Shown: positions 27,901 to 39,975 of the stretch, in pieces | Layout of the letters: every line of letters begins with the position of its first letter | Numbering within the stretch: position 1 is the stretch's first letter | Source: Nepenthes gracilis | Lineage: Eukaryota; Streptophyta; Magnoliopsida; Caryophyllales; Nepenthaceae | Direction: 5' to 3' | NCBI GenBank assembly: GCA_033239525.1 | Contig: BSYO01000030.1 | Coordinates: forward strand, 11,739,030-11,803,029 | DNA length: 64,000 nucleotides | The notes under the pieces: model-generated | What the model was told of the DNA's origin: nothing | The model's database searches: none | What the model saw: the letters and a program-made list of their open reading frames with translations, nothing else | Made by a program: the position numbers and the translations under genes

Positions 27901-30568
27901 ATTTGGGTATGTTTGCAGAAGGAGTTGTGCCTTGGCAATTGAGATTGTAAAAATATGTTATACTCTCTGCTGTCGAAGTTGAATTCATTGTGGCAATGAA
28001 AACTAGTAAGAAAATGTTATAGAGAAAATTCATCTAGGAGCTTAGCTTCAAGTACTATTGGTGAGGAATGTTGACTTGGAGTTACTAACACTTGATAAAG
28101 TCAATATCGGTAAAATGGGTCAGAAATGATAACTAAGGTAGTGCGACAAGGAAAGTTTGAAGCATGTCGAATGATTGTAGGGATAGCTCCTCTCATTGTT
28201 GTGAGGGAAAGTTTATTTAGATTAATCACTCTCTTATAAGTGTCATATTTATATACTCATATTCTTTGATTCATTGGCCAACCATATGGAATTATGCTAG
28301 AGACTTGATTGGTCTACACTTAAGTGAATGTGGATCTTCGGTAAGTGAATCTGCCATGCCTGACGTGTGCATGGCATGGTGCACGTGCGCTAATAATAAA
28401 AGTAGCATGCCTCATTCTTATCTGTGAGGAAGCTTAGGTGTTAATAGCATAAGTAGCACCATTCGTGCAAGCCTGACATGATGCTTGTATGACAGTGCCT
28501 AATATAGGCGCTCGTGCATTGTGATCCCTTTATAAAAATTTTAAGTTATTTTTTGGTTATTTACACGGGATTTTTTAGATAATTTATTGTACACTGAAAG
28601 AAAAAGAGAAAGAAAAAGAAGAGATAGAAAGGACGAAGAGGAAGATTAACTCATTTGTTTGGGCTCCGAATTGTGTTCAATTCTCTACCAACTTTAGGTA
28701 CATCATTCTTGCTATCGAGAGGGACCTTTCACTGGTTTTTTTTCTCGTTTGTTCTTGTAATCTTTACTGATCAGGTTATTCATTACAAAGTATTATATCT
28801 GTATATTATTAAAGGTTTTTGTAACTAGTATTATTATATAATGGATATTTTACAGATATATCATGTAATCGTTTTTCTCTTCATTCGTAAAAAGGTTTTT
28901 CATATAAAATTTTGTATCTCATAATTATAATTATTATTTTGTATTTGAATGTTATTATATTATCTCCTCATAGGTTAAAACAAATGGTTATGTAATGATT
29001 TTTATAGGTATTAGTTCTCAATTTTATGAGTAAAGCTTTTACTGACGAGAACCTAACATTAGTGTGGGAAGATGGATGGATATCATGTTAGTCGACGGTG
29101 TCCCTCAAACACCACTTTGGTTAAAATAGCAGCAGTTTATAACTCCGGATCCAGTGATACAATGCCAAGTGGTAAAAGCCCTATTGGAAATCCTATCAAA
29201 ATTGATACTACTTGAAATTTTCAGTTCAAAATTAGTTCCTATTAGGAATTTTGTGGAAAACATTGTTGCTGCTGTAGTCCTGCAAATTCAAGAAGTTGCT
29301 GATGTTTCAGTCATTTATCTATCTTTGCTGCTTTAAACTGATCAATTTTCTCTCTTTCTACTCAAGCAGGGATCTAATTATTTTGAAATCGATATAGATG
29401 TACATCGCTTCAGCTACGTATCGAGGAAAGGACTAGAAGCATTGCGGGAACGCCTGAAATTCGGGATACTTGATCTGGGTTTAACCATTCAGGTACCAAA
29501 AAAAAAACTTCAAGAATTGAATTGCTTTATAAAAATTCAACCAATTATCTTGATTGTGGGATATCATTGATAAATAAGAATCCTTATTATCAAAGAAAAT
29601 TTCCCTTTTGCATTTGTTTGAGTTTGGTGCTTATCATTTGTTTCCAGTTCTATATATACTAACCGGTAGGATAAACAGAAACATAGAACTTCCTGCTTGA
29701 ATTTTCTTTTCTTTTCCTCTTATCTGCTTAAATGTCAAATGTTATTCAAATTCTTGGCCTAGGGAAAGAGTAGTGAACCCTTCTAATTAATTGTCAACAT
29801 TTTTCTTGCTAACTTTGGAGATCAAGAATATGTTTGACCTCATCTGTGAAGTCTGTATTTGTCATGATTTAAACTTTCTTTCTTTCTGTCATGATAAATG
29901 GCTAAGATGTACAGGTACTTCTCTCAGGCTACATGTCAGTATCTGACACTCTTTTTGACCTATGTCAGGATATTCTATTATTTTTATTTTAACTTAGACA
30001 TTTTTCAATACATTTGGCCATTAAATAATTTTTTAAAAAATAGGATTCTTGATAGAAACTATAGAAAATTGGAGTCATTTATTAGTTAGTGTATATTGTC
30101 TTCCTTTCTTATTAAGTGAAGTATGTTATAGCACAACTTTTTTTACATTGGTACAATTGCATACCAATCCTACCTATAGATTTTTTTATGATGAAACAAA
30201 AATATACATTTTTTAGATAATTAAGCTTAAAGCAGTATTATTGATAAATTATAGTCACATCTGTAAAAGACTACAAATTTTAGTTAACGTGTCACGATAT
30301 ATAATATCCTCATTTTGTATGAAACTAATGTATTGATGTTGTTTTATGTCCATGTCCGAAGTCGATATCCATACTTCTTAGGTAGACAGTAGTAAAACTT
30401 GAATGTTTTCGACAACAACATTTGACGACATTCTCCATTTTTTCCTTGATCTACTTGCAGGCTCAAAGGTCGGAGGAACTACCGGAAAAGGTTCTTTGTT
30501 GTATACGATTGAACAAGATCGATTTTGTAAACCATGGCCAAATACCTTTGCTTTTGACCTCTCAGTGA
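15316..30568 (+). CDS. Putatively N-myristoylated DUF1336 (EDR2_C domain) protein
   Basis: Coding exons are 15316-15583, 16575-16658, 18199-18382, 18511-18673, 19742-19870, 20833-21027, 29370-29492 and 30461-30568. Every border is AG/GT and every phase agrees, giving 417 residues and a TGA stop. The N-terminus MGGCVSAS has the glycine-2 of a myristoylation signal and a cysteine that could be palmitoylated, so membrane attachment is likely. An acidic DSDSDDD stretch follows near residue 107. Residues about 130-415 form the DUF1336 domain, with [55 protein letters not shown] and VNHGQIP as family landmarks. Related plant proteins include the C-terminal region of ENHANCED DISEASE RESISTANCE 2, but this one is short and shows no START or PH domain. 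Its molecular function is unknown. An upstream acceptor at 20792 would add 14 residues in frame; 20833 is preferred because it fits the family pattern. Confidence 0.92.
17181..18010 (+). mobile_element. Probable solo LTR, TGTTAGG family, copy 2
   Basis: It begins TGTTAGGATTCGG and ends AAATTCAACA, so the ends are TG...CA with TGTT/AACA inverted termini. The flanks are TAATG on the left and TAACA on the right, only three of five bases alike, so the target duplication is weak. It has no coding potential. It is the best-preserved of four related copies and sits in the intron between the 16575-16658 and 18199-18382 exons of the DUF1336 gene. LTR status is inferred from the termini. Confidence 0.5.
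18811..18955 (+). repeat. Compound microsatellite (CT)n-(AAT)n-(AGT)n-(AAT)n
   Basis: About twelve CT units are followed, after ACA, by AAT units, an interrupted middle of AGTAAT and AGT units, and a second run of AAT. It lies in the intron after the 18511-18673 exon of the DUF1336 gene. It causes poly-leucine, poly-asparagine and poly-isoleucine frames that are artefacts. Confidence 0.95.
20615..20648 (+). mobile_element. Very short RTE LINE 3' tail
   Basis: GACTCTACTTAGTGGGACTT followed by TTGTTGTTGTTG matches the conserved RTE 3' end and tail also seen at 4960-5035. Nothing else of the element is recognisable. It is in the intron before the 20833-21027 exon of the DUF1336 gene. Confidence 0.45.
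21336..22234 (+). repeat. 5' LTR of the copia element
   Basis: It is homologous to 28176-29058. Shared blocks include TTATAAGTGTCAT, GGTAAGTGAA, the (GA)n-rich stretch before TTGTTTGGGCT, and GTAAAGCTTTT/ATAAAGCTTTT near the end. The chosen termini are TG at 21336 and AACA at 22234. The two repeats differ at many sites and by indels. Confidence 0.75.
25747..27815 (+). mobile_element. Solo LTR (gypsy-like) with perfect 5-bp target duplication, nested in copia
   Basis: The LTR proper is 25752-27810 (2059 bp). It starts TGTAATGTTCGGG, ends GGGGTTGCAACA and is flanked by TGTAT at 25747-25751 and again at 27811-27815. The copia RNase H coding sequence stops at the left flank and resumes at the right flank, which independently confirms the insertion point. 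Start and general layout resemble the LTRs at 43834, 47225 and 61540, though it is strongly diverged from them. It carries a (GAA)n tract at about 26110-26170 and no real gene. The Ty3/gypsy label is inferred from termini and target-site length. Confidence 0.85.
28176..29058 (+). repeat. 3' LTR of the copia element
   Basis: It starts TGTAGGGATAGC directly after a short segment of the type that precedes copia 3' LTRs, and ends CCTAACA. It pairs with 21336-22234. The DUF1336 exon 29370-29492 follows about 310 bases downstream, so the insertion did not damage the acceptor site. Confidence 0.75.
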
Positions 30569-31136
30569 TGAATTGATATGCATAAAGCTTTGAGGATTTG
30601 GCATGCAGATCCTTTGGGCAAATGCCAGGCCATTTAGCTTTAAGAAACATACAGGGGAAGAAGATGAAGTTCTGCTTTTGAATTCTGAATGAATGATATC
30701 AATGATAAGCATAAGAGGCGATCATGATCATTTAATATTGTTTCGATAAACTTTACAGATTGTGATGTATTTTTTTAAAAAATATTATTTATTTGTTTAT
30801 TATTTGTGGGTGTCCCGCTAATCCTCCATCTATTTTTTTTTGGTATAAATTCATCTGCTAGTTTAATAATGTAAAATATATTTATTACATTAAATTAAAA
30901 ATATACTATTTATTAATACAATTATTAATAAATTATATAATTTTATTTATTAATTTATTTTATATCAAAATCACATTATTTTTTGGGACTCGGCTGCAAG
31001 TCCCACTAGTCACATTTATTCATTATATTATATATATTATTTTTATCTGTTAAATTTTTATTATATTTTAGTTTTTTTATAATTTATTAGGACTCTGAAA
31101 ATACCCACGACTCTCAGCTCTTCCATCTCAAATTTT

Positions 31137-31167
<31 letters not shown>

Positions 31168-32029
31168 GGAAGCCATACGAGTCCTTCCTATATTTCCACG
31201 TATAAATCCATCAATTAGGTTAAAAACTCAAAATATATTTATTACATATTAATTAAAAACACACAATTAACTAATACAATTATAAAAGAAAATTATACAA
31301 TATTATTTTATTAATTTATTTTTTTGTTAATATGAAAGTAATTTTTAGACTCATGGGACAAAACCCGCTACTCCTTTTTTTGTTTTATGAATTACAATTA
31401 TAAGCTTTATATTTAATTTTACATTATAGTTGATATGAACAAGATCTAAAATCAATCCCACCTGAAATTTTGTTTTTTAAAAAAATACAAAAGAAAAACC
31501 CCTAATACTTGAGAATTATTATGGCCCTCTAGGTCCTTAACTTTTTTATATATCCAAGGACCAATATTAAAAAATAAAAAATAAAATAGAGTTATTATAT
31601 TAATGTTGAATTTGACCAATTTATTGCTACTTAGTTATACCTCTTTGATGCAAATATTACCATATATGAGAATCCTAGCCTTGGTTAGCTTGGACCAAAT
31701 CTTTGGTTCATGATTTTACTTAATGCATAGAAAAGGGACCCACGAGTTAACTGCTCTTTTAATCGTTAGCACGATCAGGTATTCTTACCACAATATCTGT
31801 CAATAACCGGCCTAAATGATACATGCTTGACTCGTGAAAGTTACGACATGTCAACGTAATTCAGTACCAAAAGGCCAGAAGATTCAAAATCATCTATATG
31901 AAAGAACAGATCCAAGAAACTTCCCATCATACCTGGCCATTGCTTATTCCTATCGATTGCATGCTATCTCATTAACGACTCACCTGTGTTCTACCTATCC
32001 TGCGCTATCAATCCCCACACAAAGTGTTC
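30569..32029 (+). other. 3' UTR of the DUF1336 gene and AT-rich convergent spacer
   Basis: The 3' UTR probably covers 30569 to about 30780. I found no single convincing poly(A) signal. The rest is AT-rich, with an (ATTT)n run at about 31132-31166, and no gene is visible. The eIF5A gene approaches from the other side on the minus strand. Confidence 0.5.
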
Positions 32030-32215
32030 TCGAGGTGGGTTAACTTGCATAACGCTTTGCTTCTAAAAGACATGCTACAGTTCAAGGAAGCGTCGAGCTT
32101 GAACCACTATTGCGTCTCATCTCACACAATGTAGGAAGTCATTCCTACGACTCGAATCCATAACCAAAAGATCATCAAACGACAACTCCTCTACAATTAC
32201 AATTTATAATTCAAG
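32030..32215 (-). mobile_element. Au-like SINE relic
   Basis: On the minus strand, GGTTATGGATTCGAGTCG resembles a tRNA-derived B box (GGTTCGAxTCC). It is followed by a GGAATGACTTCCTACATTGT stretch that lines up with the conserved middle of plant Au-type SINEs as I remember them. An A-box side is weakly visible near 32190-32210. It is about 240 bases beyond the eIF5A stop codon. The class is a judgement from memory. Confidence 0.4.
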
Positions 32216-32452
32216 CAGTGATTTATCAAAACCAGGGTTTCAGATGTAAGCCGGAGGGAGGACCTTACGTGGGCTCATATAACCCTACAAGGTGGACTAG
32301 AAGACAGCAACAAAGGGACAGGAGGTGTTCCTTAGAGGGCATTGCCTAGGTTACCTTAAAAACAATATACAATCTCTTTAAAAAGAAAGTAATATTAATT
32401 GTGACAGTTTGAGAGTTTAAAACCTCCAGCATTTTTAGCAGGTCACGGAAGC

Positions 32453-35400
32453 TTATTTGGGGCCTATGTCCTTAAGGCCGCAGATCTGCTCCTCCCCCAT
32501 GGCAGACATGACAGACACAATCAGGTCTTTCCCCTCGGCGAATCCATCCCTGATCTGTAAATATCATGAGCAGTGGGACAATTAACAACTTACAGGCAAA
32601 AGAAAAATAAATTATACATGGGAAAAAAGGAATTAAAAAATGTAAGGAGATTGATTCACGCTAGCAGACTGCTTTGGTTATCGGGGAAGAAGCACAGATG
32701 CTGATATGGGATATGGACAACACACTGATATGATAACACAGAAACTGACATAATGGGGACACATTAATTCGAATTTATAGTTTGTTTGTAAATATAAAAA
32801 TATGATTCAGGGGCACTACTTTATAGTAAATTACCAATGAAAAATACATATTTCTTATTTCAAAATAAAATTCACAAAATGAAAATATATACAAGTTCGT
32901 GCTGAGCTAATGATGCAGCGCATTGGTGCTTCTGACACAAGGAACTGAGCACATAGTTGATACAAGACAACCCATGGAATGAAACATTCGATACCGCAAT
33001 AAGATTGTGATATGCCATTACGTGGATATTAACCTATATTCAAAACATTGGTCAATAGTCAAGGTATGGCCTGACAAACTCGACAAGGCCAATATATTGA
33101 CTGATCTTTCCCCCAATTCATTTTGTTCAATCTTACAATCACTGGTGCCTTTACTTTCTACAATGATAAGAGAAATGCCGCAGACAATGTTAATTCAGAT
33201 AATGCAGCAGATAGGACGCATTGGTGGGAAGGTCCAAAATACACAAAAAACACTGTCAGTTCAACTCTTCTTAGCTGGAGCTTTGCGCACTGACTTAGCC
33301 TTAGGGTTGCAAGGGGGTAGTTCTCTTCCAATCGCACTATGAAAAACATAGACTATGGATGAATATATTGATATCAGTATCTATGGAAACTATATCAATA
33401 TCAAACAAGTCGGATAATGTATATTTGTATCGGATACATTGAAAGAAAAAAATTTCTAATAATTGTAAACTGATAAGATCTATCAACCGATATATCAGCT
33501 AAATATTGGATATATCGGTCGATATATCGCCAACATAAGGAAATATTGGTATTTGGAACCCAATATCGATATGGTAATATATCGCCATATTATTATTATA
33601 TTGATAAATATCAATATCAAAAGACCTAATATCAATATATATTAATCGATATTATAAATAATGGCTGATATCTATAGCAATGCTAGAGACAATGGGTCAA
33701 CACAACTCAAAGGTTTGCAACAAATTGGCTCACACCGTCACTAGTTGGACCTAAGCTACTATTGTCCATAGATTTGGTGCCCCAAGACCACGGCCTTGCT
33801 TAAGCCTAGAAGGTAAATCTCATCTATACGACGTATATTAAAAATATCGTTATTGATATTGGTATCAATTGCGATAATATCGGTATTAGACTGTACATAT
33901 CAATATTAGATATGTTGAAAAAAAATCAAAGTATTATAAACTGACAAGCAAATTTTAGCCGATATGTCACCAATAATGTAATATTTCCTAATTTTGATGC
34001 AACATCGGAAAACATTGATATTAAAGAGCCCGATATATATCGGCCGATTTATCAAATATTGGCTGACATTTTCATTGATGCATATACTAGATAACATGTA
34101 TTAACTTGACTAAATAGCATCTGGATAAACCGAAATAGCTGGTAAAAAGGCTGGTTATTTAGTTCCTTGGGTATTAGGCAAAGAACAATAAAAACACATG
34201 ACCACCAAATTCTATTGCAATTGTTTGGAAGGGCCAAAAATATAAAAGGGCGTCCTAGTGTGCGATAGTTCTTCAAATTGCAGTATTCTGGAAAGATAAG
34301 ATACATGCAACTTTATTCCTATAACGCATTGAGACTTCATGATTTCATTGTTCAAAAGGGCATCCTGCCTCTTTTTTTCACCAAGGGAAAAAACTAACAA
34401 TAAAAGAAAATCAGAATCATATTGCAACAAACGAATTGAAAACAACTAACCTCCACTTCTTCAAGCCGAATTTGAAGCAAACACCGTACAAAACACAGTA
34501 AAGGCTAGCTACATCAACACAGTTAACTCCGGGAGTCCACAGGCACTGACCTGTGTAAGCATGTTTTCATCGGTGGGAAGCCTCAGATCATCCTTAGTGC
34601 TGCCACTCTCAGTAAGCAGGCTAACCTGAGAAAAATGCAGTATCAGATACAAGGACAGTCAAAGCCAATACACAAGATGACCGAATCAAGCAAGGGAAAG
34701 CATGTGCATACAAATCCATCCTCAGAGATGTCAATCAGTTGGTAGTCAGTACGATTGACATGGGGAACCTGCGGATCATTATCGATATGTATTACAGCCT
34801 CTTTTTATCAGTCAGAAATGCTATAGAAATTTGCTCCCTTTATTCTTTATTTGTTTTTGTTTTTGTTTTTCTTTTTATTTTTGTGGTTTCAACTAAGAGA
34901 AGAAGTTAAGATATACAGAGAAAGGCCATACATCACAGTTGTGGGAGGAGGGAACAATATCTTCCAGTTTCTTGGCAGTGAAGATGTCAATACCAACAAA
35001 ATGACACTTAGCATGACCATGCTTGCCTGTTTTGGAAGTAGAAACCTCAACAACCTTCAAAATGAACAAAAATCTTGAAGTAAGATACAACAGAAAAAAT
35101 GTGCGAATACTCAAAAGCAAGCCCAAGTATAATTTTATGGAAATTTGCACTATGGCGGGAGAGAAAAAAAAAAAAGAAATGATCAAAAGCAATATAGGAA
35201 AAACATTGTGATAAAATTTTGTGAACAACGTTAAGATATCTAAATCATCCACAGCTGATGTCCCATGCTCGTGAAGGAGCTCCATCTCCTCTTGCAAATA
35301 CAATTTGCTGAGGCAGACACCACAATTATATGAAATCAGGAAACAAGCTGCCCACCCCCTCATTCTCCTAGAAAAGGGCACCCTTTGGGTTCAACCTTTC

Positions 35401-38400
35401 AAAAACATTTGCTAACTGAAGTATATGCTTTACAAAATTATCTTATTCAGGGAACGCCTCAAAAGGAATATTGATCTAAACTGTTTTAGTCCCATTTATA
35501 AATGATTTAAGAGTATTAAAAGGAATTGATAACAAAATTATTCTTAACTTTTCCCTTTTTCTCAATTCTATTCTCAAACTTTTGCTATAGTAACAATTTT
35601 ATTCTACACAAAATCCCCCTTAAAAAACCATCACGTGAAAAGCTCCAAAATTGACATTAATTTTGAACATTTTACCTTTTCAAAGTTTTCTGGCATCACA
35701 TATGTAGTAAGGTGTGACTCAAGACATTCATTTCAAACTTTTGACACTTATAAAGTTCTTAAAATCACGTGTATTAACATGTAACTTATAATATGGTCAA
35801 CCTTAGTTCTGTGCATAAAGTACTATTGGCACAAAAACAGAACTCGGCAGAAGTCAAACCAATGACCTCAAGGATGGGCATAAGTGGAACAACCGTTCTC
35901 CAACTAGCGCCTTTATAGTTAATAGGTGCTTTATATTTTATTTAAATAAAATTTGTTGGTTTTGCCCAAAATGTAACAGGCCAGGATTGAACCCACAACC
36001 TCCTGATTGATGCAATAAGGAACCAAACGCTTTGTCATCAGGCATCTTTTCGCATTTGTCCACGTTTTTTTATTTTAATAAAATATGTTGGTTTCACCCA
36101 CAATATGAAGCACATGAGAATCGAACTCATGACCTCCGAGTTGAAAATAAGGTTACCCCACCACTTCACCAATTAACTTTTTTTGTTGTTTATAATGTTA
36201 TATTTTATTTAAATAAATTTTGTTGATTTTGCCGAAAATATGTAAACTAATATTTAATGGTTTAAATATTATGATAAAGGATAATTTGTATGGAATGACA
36301 AGCCAAAACATCTTATATATAGATGGCATAAAGTTGATAAAATAATTTCGTTAATATTATAGTGACGAGTCAAAGCATTCCTTAATATTAACATGTCAAA
36401 TAGAAATTATCTTAAAGAGCATTATATTTACCATTCCATAATATTAAACATTGTGCCATATTAAATAATGACCTAGCCCCAAAGAGAAGTTATTATATAA
36501 AGTTTTATGATGGGATGAAAAATGGTATTGTGTATGATGTCGAAATAAATTTTTGTCGCTCAAAGGTTTTAAATATATTTTTCATATCACGTTCAATTCC
36601 ATTAGTTATATCATCAAGAAAGGTAAATCAGAAATGTTATATGTTAATTTACCAATTAATTTTACTAATATAGATTAGTGAATTTAGATAAAATTAGCGT
36701 GATTTTATAGTATGCATATCAGTGTTAAGCATATTATTTTGTTAATCCCTAATGTTATGTCCCATACTAATGAAAATGCATGATTGTTTGTGAAATGATA
36801 TATTTATGAAAGTGTATGACTCTTAGTAAAAGGATATGTCTTTCTATATTGAAAAAGGCACAACAATTACAATCTTGGACAAAAGTATATAAATAGAGCA
36901 TAAGAGACCACATATCTTAATTCACAGGGTGGGACCATTGTGAATTATTATTTATTCCGCTGTTATTTTTTAAAAAAAATCAATATAAATCACATGAATC
37001 AAGGTCCAAATTGATACTTAATTTCTAACAAAGACCTGATTTGATTACAACATATTACAGCATAACCATAAGCCTATATAAATCTGGTTTAACTACAACA
37101 TAAAACGAGCACCCTCTAGGTATCTTTTATTTGGAATTTTCTTCCATTCCAACTTCAATGTGCCTTATGAATATCGAATGTTAAAGGGAAATTATAATGC
37201 CGAGTGAATTGATGCTCCCATGCCCCCACGTGTTGGACAAGTGATTGAATAGGGTATCCCATTTTGGCTAAGGTAAGGCCAAAAGATGCGAGGGATTGTT
37301 CCTCTCAGACAAATGCCTCGAATTGTCATCAGCAAAAACATGAACGTTACACATACAGACTCGTCATCATTTTCTATCATCACAGAGAAACAACCCCCCC
37401 ACCCCCCACCCCCCAAAGAAAAAAAGGAAAAGTTTTGATGCCCAAAGAGCATGTAATTGAAGAAATTAATCAAGATCATGAATGATTCAATTAGCCTATT
37501 TCAAATCAAAGGTCTGTGGATCTAAATGAACCAATTTTAATCAAGATTACATCTGCAAAACCTTTAGTGGAAGATCATATCGAATGGTTTCAAGTAAAAT
37601 AAGTTTGAGAAGTGTCACCAATATGAAGGATTCAGCAATAAAGAACAGCATGATCCAAGAGCAATCATTGTATAGGCCAAGGTTCTGTATGCAAACTAGT
37701 TACATATTGCAAATACAACTTCAATCTCTACCACATAGAAACCTCAAGTGAAGAACAATACAAAATAATGATGAGCAAACACCACACTCTAGACACATTC
37801 TTGGAAGTTAAGAAAAGACCACATTCCACAAGTAAAGTCCATCTCTGACACAATTCTAAAACAATGACAACGTCCATCACCTCTGTTCTTTTCCAGCATT
37901 GCTCCTTAGAGCTGTACGTAACTCCACAGGGCCTAGGTGACAAACCTCCATCTCAGCATGTTATTGCAGCAATTTCTATTTCTCTTCATTTTGAACTTCT
38001 TAATTTTTCATCAATGGTTTGGATCCCAATCCACCCTTATTATCTCTCTCCAAAGATTGATTTCGTTTCCACTTTGTCAAATTTACATCTGTTGGATGTA
38101 GTATTCATAGAAATGAATCAGGAGACAAAGCTCTAATCTGCGTCCAAGTTGTTGAGCACCTCTCAAATGATTGGAAGTCAGATGTGTTTTTGTTTTATGC
38201 ATACAAGCCCCAACTTTCCTTGTCCTATTCTTTTCAATTATGCAAGGAGTGGGAAATCCAACCCTTCCTACAGCTTAACCACAGAGTAGAGTTACCTTTC
38301 TAGTGAAATAAATTTAGAGTGCATGACATAGCAAGTGTCTATGATTTGCATGGAGATTAATTGTATGCAAAATCAACGGATATCATTTTCTTATTCATGT

Positions 38401-39511
38401 TTCTTCAGCAACAAAGTTTGCTTATTGTCACTGTTCCAAAAGTTCCCGTGTTTCAGCAACCGAGAATAAGGCCTGATGTCTCCCCGAGATGGTATTGGTT
38501 ACGTGAGTCAATGTCCCCCATTCAACCTGATTAAGAGTATAAGCTTATCCAGGCTCAATCCCTTCTTGTTGGATCAAACTTACCTCAAACCAAATCACGT
38601 TTCCTCACTAATGCACCATTTTCAAGTTTTCAACCCATCTTAAACATAGTTTTGCTGCATTTTCTTTTATTTCTGCTAGATTGAAATAGTTAACATGTGT
38701 TCATGTCTTTATTAGGTAGGAAAAAGATTGTTTTTGTGTGTCACTGTAGTTATACGATGCCCCATCTTTCCAGAGCCAGTAGCTTCCGTTTTTGCTTCAT
38801 TATGTCTAACACCAACTTTAAAATCAGGTTACTCACAATCTAAAGGGAATAATGATTTCTATTTCAACATCTTCAGGAATAGATAAACTCGCTCCACAGT
38901 CCAAAGTACTTAAGATGTAGTATGTCAAAATTAAAATAGAACTGACTGTCATTCTGTATAATTTTGCTTTATTTCAACAATCTATGACTATATTTTTTAT
39001 TTTACAAAAGCACCATCCTCAAATAACTAGCGGCATATTATTGTTCCAGCTACATGAAGCATTTAAGAAGCTGAAGAAAATGAACTATTGAAATAGCTTT
39101 TCAATCCTTCTAACCAGATTCCAATATTACTCAGAACACCAAATATAACGAACAAAAGAGCATGAAAATAAAGAGGAGAACAACTAAGATCAAATATCTC
39201 GAGCGTCACACAATCAAGAAAACTAAAACCTAGAACAAAAACTGATTATGCATTAATAGTGATTTAAATCCAATCAGGAGGAAAAAAAAGAACTTAGGAT
39301 CAAATTATCAAGCACAAACCCTAAGATCTGAAAGCTAGTAAAAAACACCCAAAAAAAAAGTAAAAAAAAAAAAAGAGTGCGTGCCAACCTTGCAAGGGCG
39401 GCCTTTAATAACAATATAGCCATTCTTACGGATAGTACCAGCCTGCTGCGGATAGGTCTTCGAAGCTCCGGCATCGGCCTTCGATTCGAAGTGGTGCTCT
39501 TCGTCCGACAT
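32453..39511 (-). CDS. eIF5A: Eukaryotic translation initiation factor 5A (eIF5A)
   Basis: eIF5A binds ribosomes and helps peptide-bond formation at difficult motifs and in termination. Exons on the minus strand are 39389-39511, 34932-35054, 34712-34768, 34551-34625 and 32453-32554. All are phase 0 with GT/AG borders, giving 159 residues, the usual plant length. The protein starts [12 protein letters not shown] and ends GLKDIGPK. The hypusine loop [15 protein letters not shown] is intact, with the modified lysine at residue 52. An N-terminal SH3-like domain covers about residues 20-85 and the OB-fold follows. No residue looks damaged, so this is very likely a working gene. The first intron (4.3 kb) and last intron (2.0 kb) carry repeats. 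Neighbouring genes are unrelated. Confidence 0.97.
33370..34080. repeat. ATATCGG repeat pair in opposite orientations
   Basis: In the last eIF5A intron, bases about 33400-33620 and 33840-34080 both contain ATATCGG/CCGATATAT words plus a shared stretch (AAAAATTTCTAATAATTG and its decayed partner). The first block matches the 1800-2000 repeat as reverse complement. In the second block the 'AATATTTCCTAA' segment reads in the plus orientation. The arrangement resembles a loose foldback repeat, but no terminal duplication was found. Confidence 0.4.
35930..36240. repeat. Three tandem diverged copies of an about 130-bp unit
   Basis: The motif TATTTTATTTAAATAAAATT/TTGTTGGTTTTGCCCAAAAT recurs near 35936, 36069 and 36199. 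In the first two units it is followed by a tRNA-B-box-like segment (minus strand GGGTTCAATCC and GAGTTCGATTC). The block is in the first intron of the eIF5A gene. A SINE origin is possible but unproven. Confidence 0.4.
37388..37414. repeat. Poly(C) tract
   Basis: Runs of seven, six and six C separated by A lie inside the first eIF5A intron. It is a simple low-complexity tract with no other signal. Confidence 0.85.
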
Positions 39512-39593
39512 GCTTCCGCGAGCTTCGAAGAGAGAGAAACCAAACAATCGCAGCTGATTTCGGTTGAAATTTCTCGGAAAAACATTGAGACCT

Positions 39594-39606
39594 AAAATTA
39601 TATAAG
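39594..39606 (-). promoter_or_regulatory. Possible TATA box of eIF5A
   Basis: The minus strand reads CTTATATAATTT about 85 bases upstream of the eIF5A ATG. A start site some 30 bases downstream would give a 5' UTR of about 55 bases. This is inferred from spacing only. Confidence 0.35.
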
Positions 39607-39975
39607 ATTGTAGAGAGTAAGATTATTCAGAAAACAAAAATAAGAAAAATTATTAAAATGTATTACTTTTATAATTTTACAGAAATATTAAGACTTTGTA
39701 AAAAAATATATATATTTTTGTTATAGTATGAGTTTTATATGGAAAATTATGAAATTTTGTTTATATAAAATATATTTAAGTATTTTAAAATAGTGTAAAA
39801 AATATAAAATATTTATAAAATTTAATAAGTTTGAAGTATTTTTACAATTCTGTTTTCAAAACCTTTTATTATGTGTAGTATTTATTTTTTCTATAAATTT
39901 TATTTAGTTAAAATATTTTTAAATAACTTATTTTTAAAAAAATATTCAGTCAGCAAAAAATCAAAAAAGCTAAAT

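Larger units (their letters stand above)
21336..29058 (+). mobile_element. Dead Ty1/copia LTR retrotransposon inside a DUF1336-gene intron
   Basis: Two direct repeats of about 0.9 kb flank a disrupted gag-pol region, all within the intron between exons 20833-21027 and 29370-29492. Domains appear in copia order on the plus strand: gag with a broken zinc knuckle (KCYHCGKK near 22966), protease (DIGAS near 23167, altered from DSGAS), GAG-pre-integrase (about 23380-23630), integrase (about 23730-24360), reverse transcriptase (about 24700-25330) and RNase H. The RNase H part is cut by a later solo LTR at 25752-27810. Numerous stops and frameshifts disable it. No matching target duplication is left (ACCAT on the left, TTAGT on the right), as expected for an old insertion. 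Confidence 0.85.
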
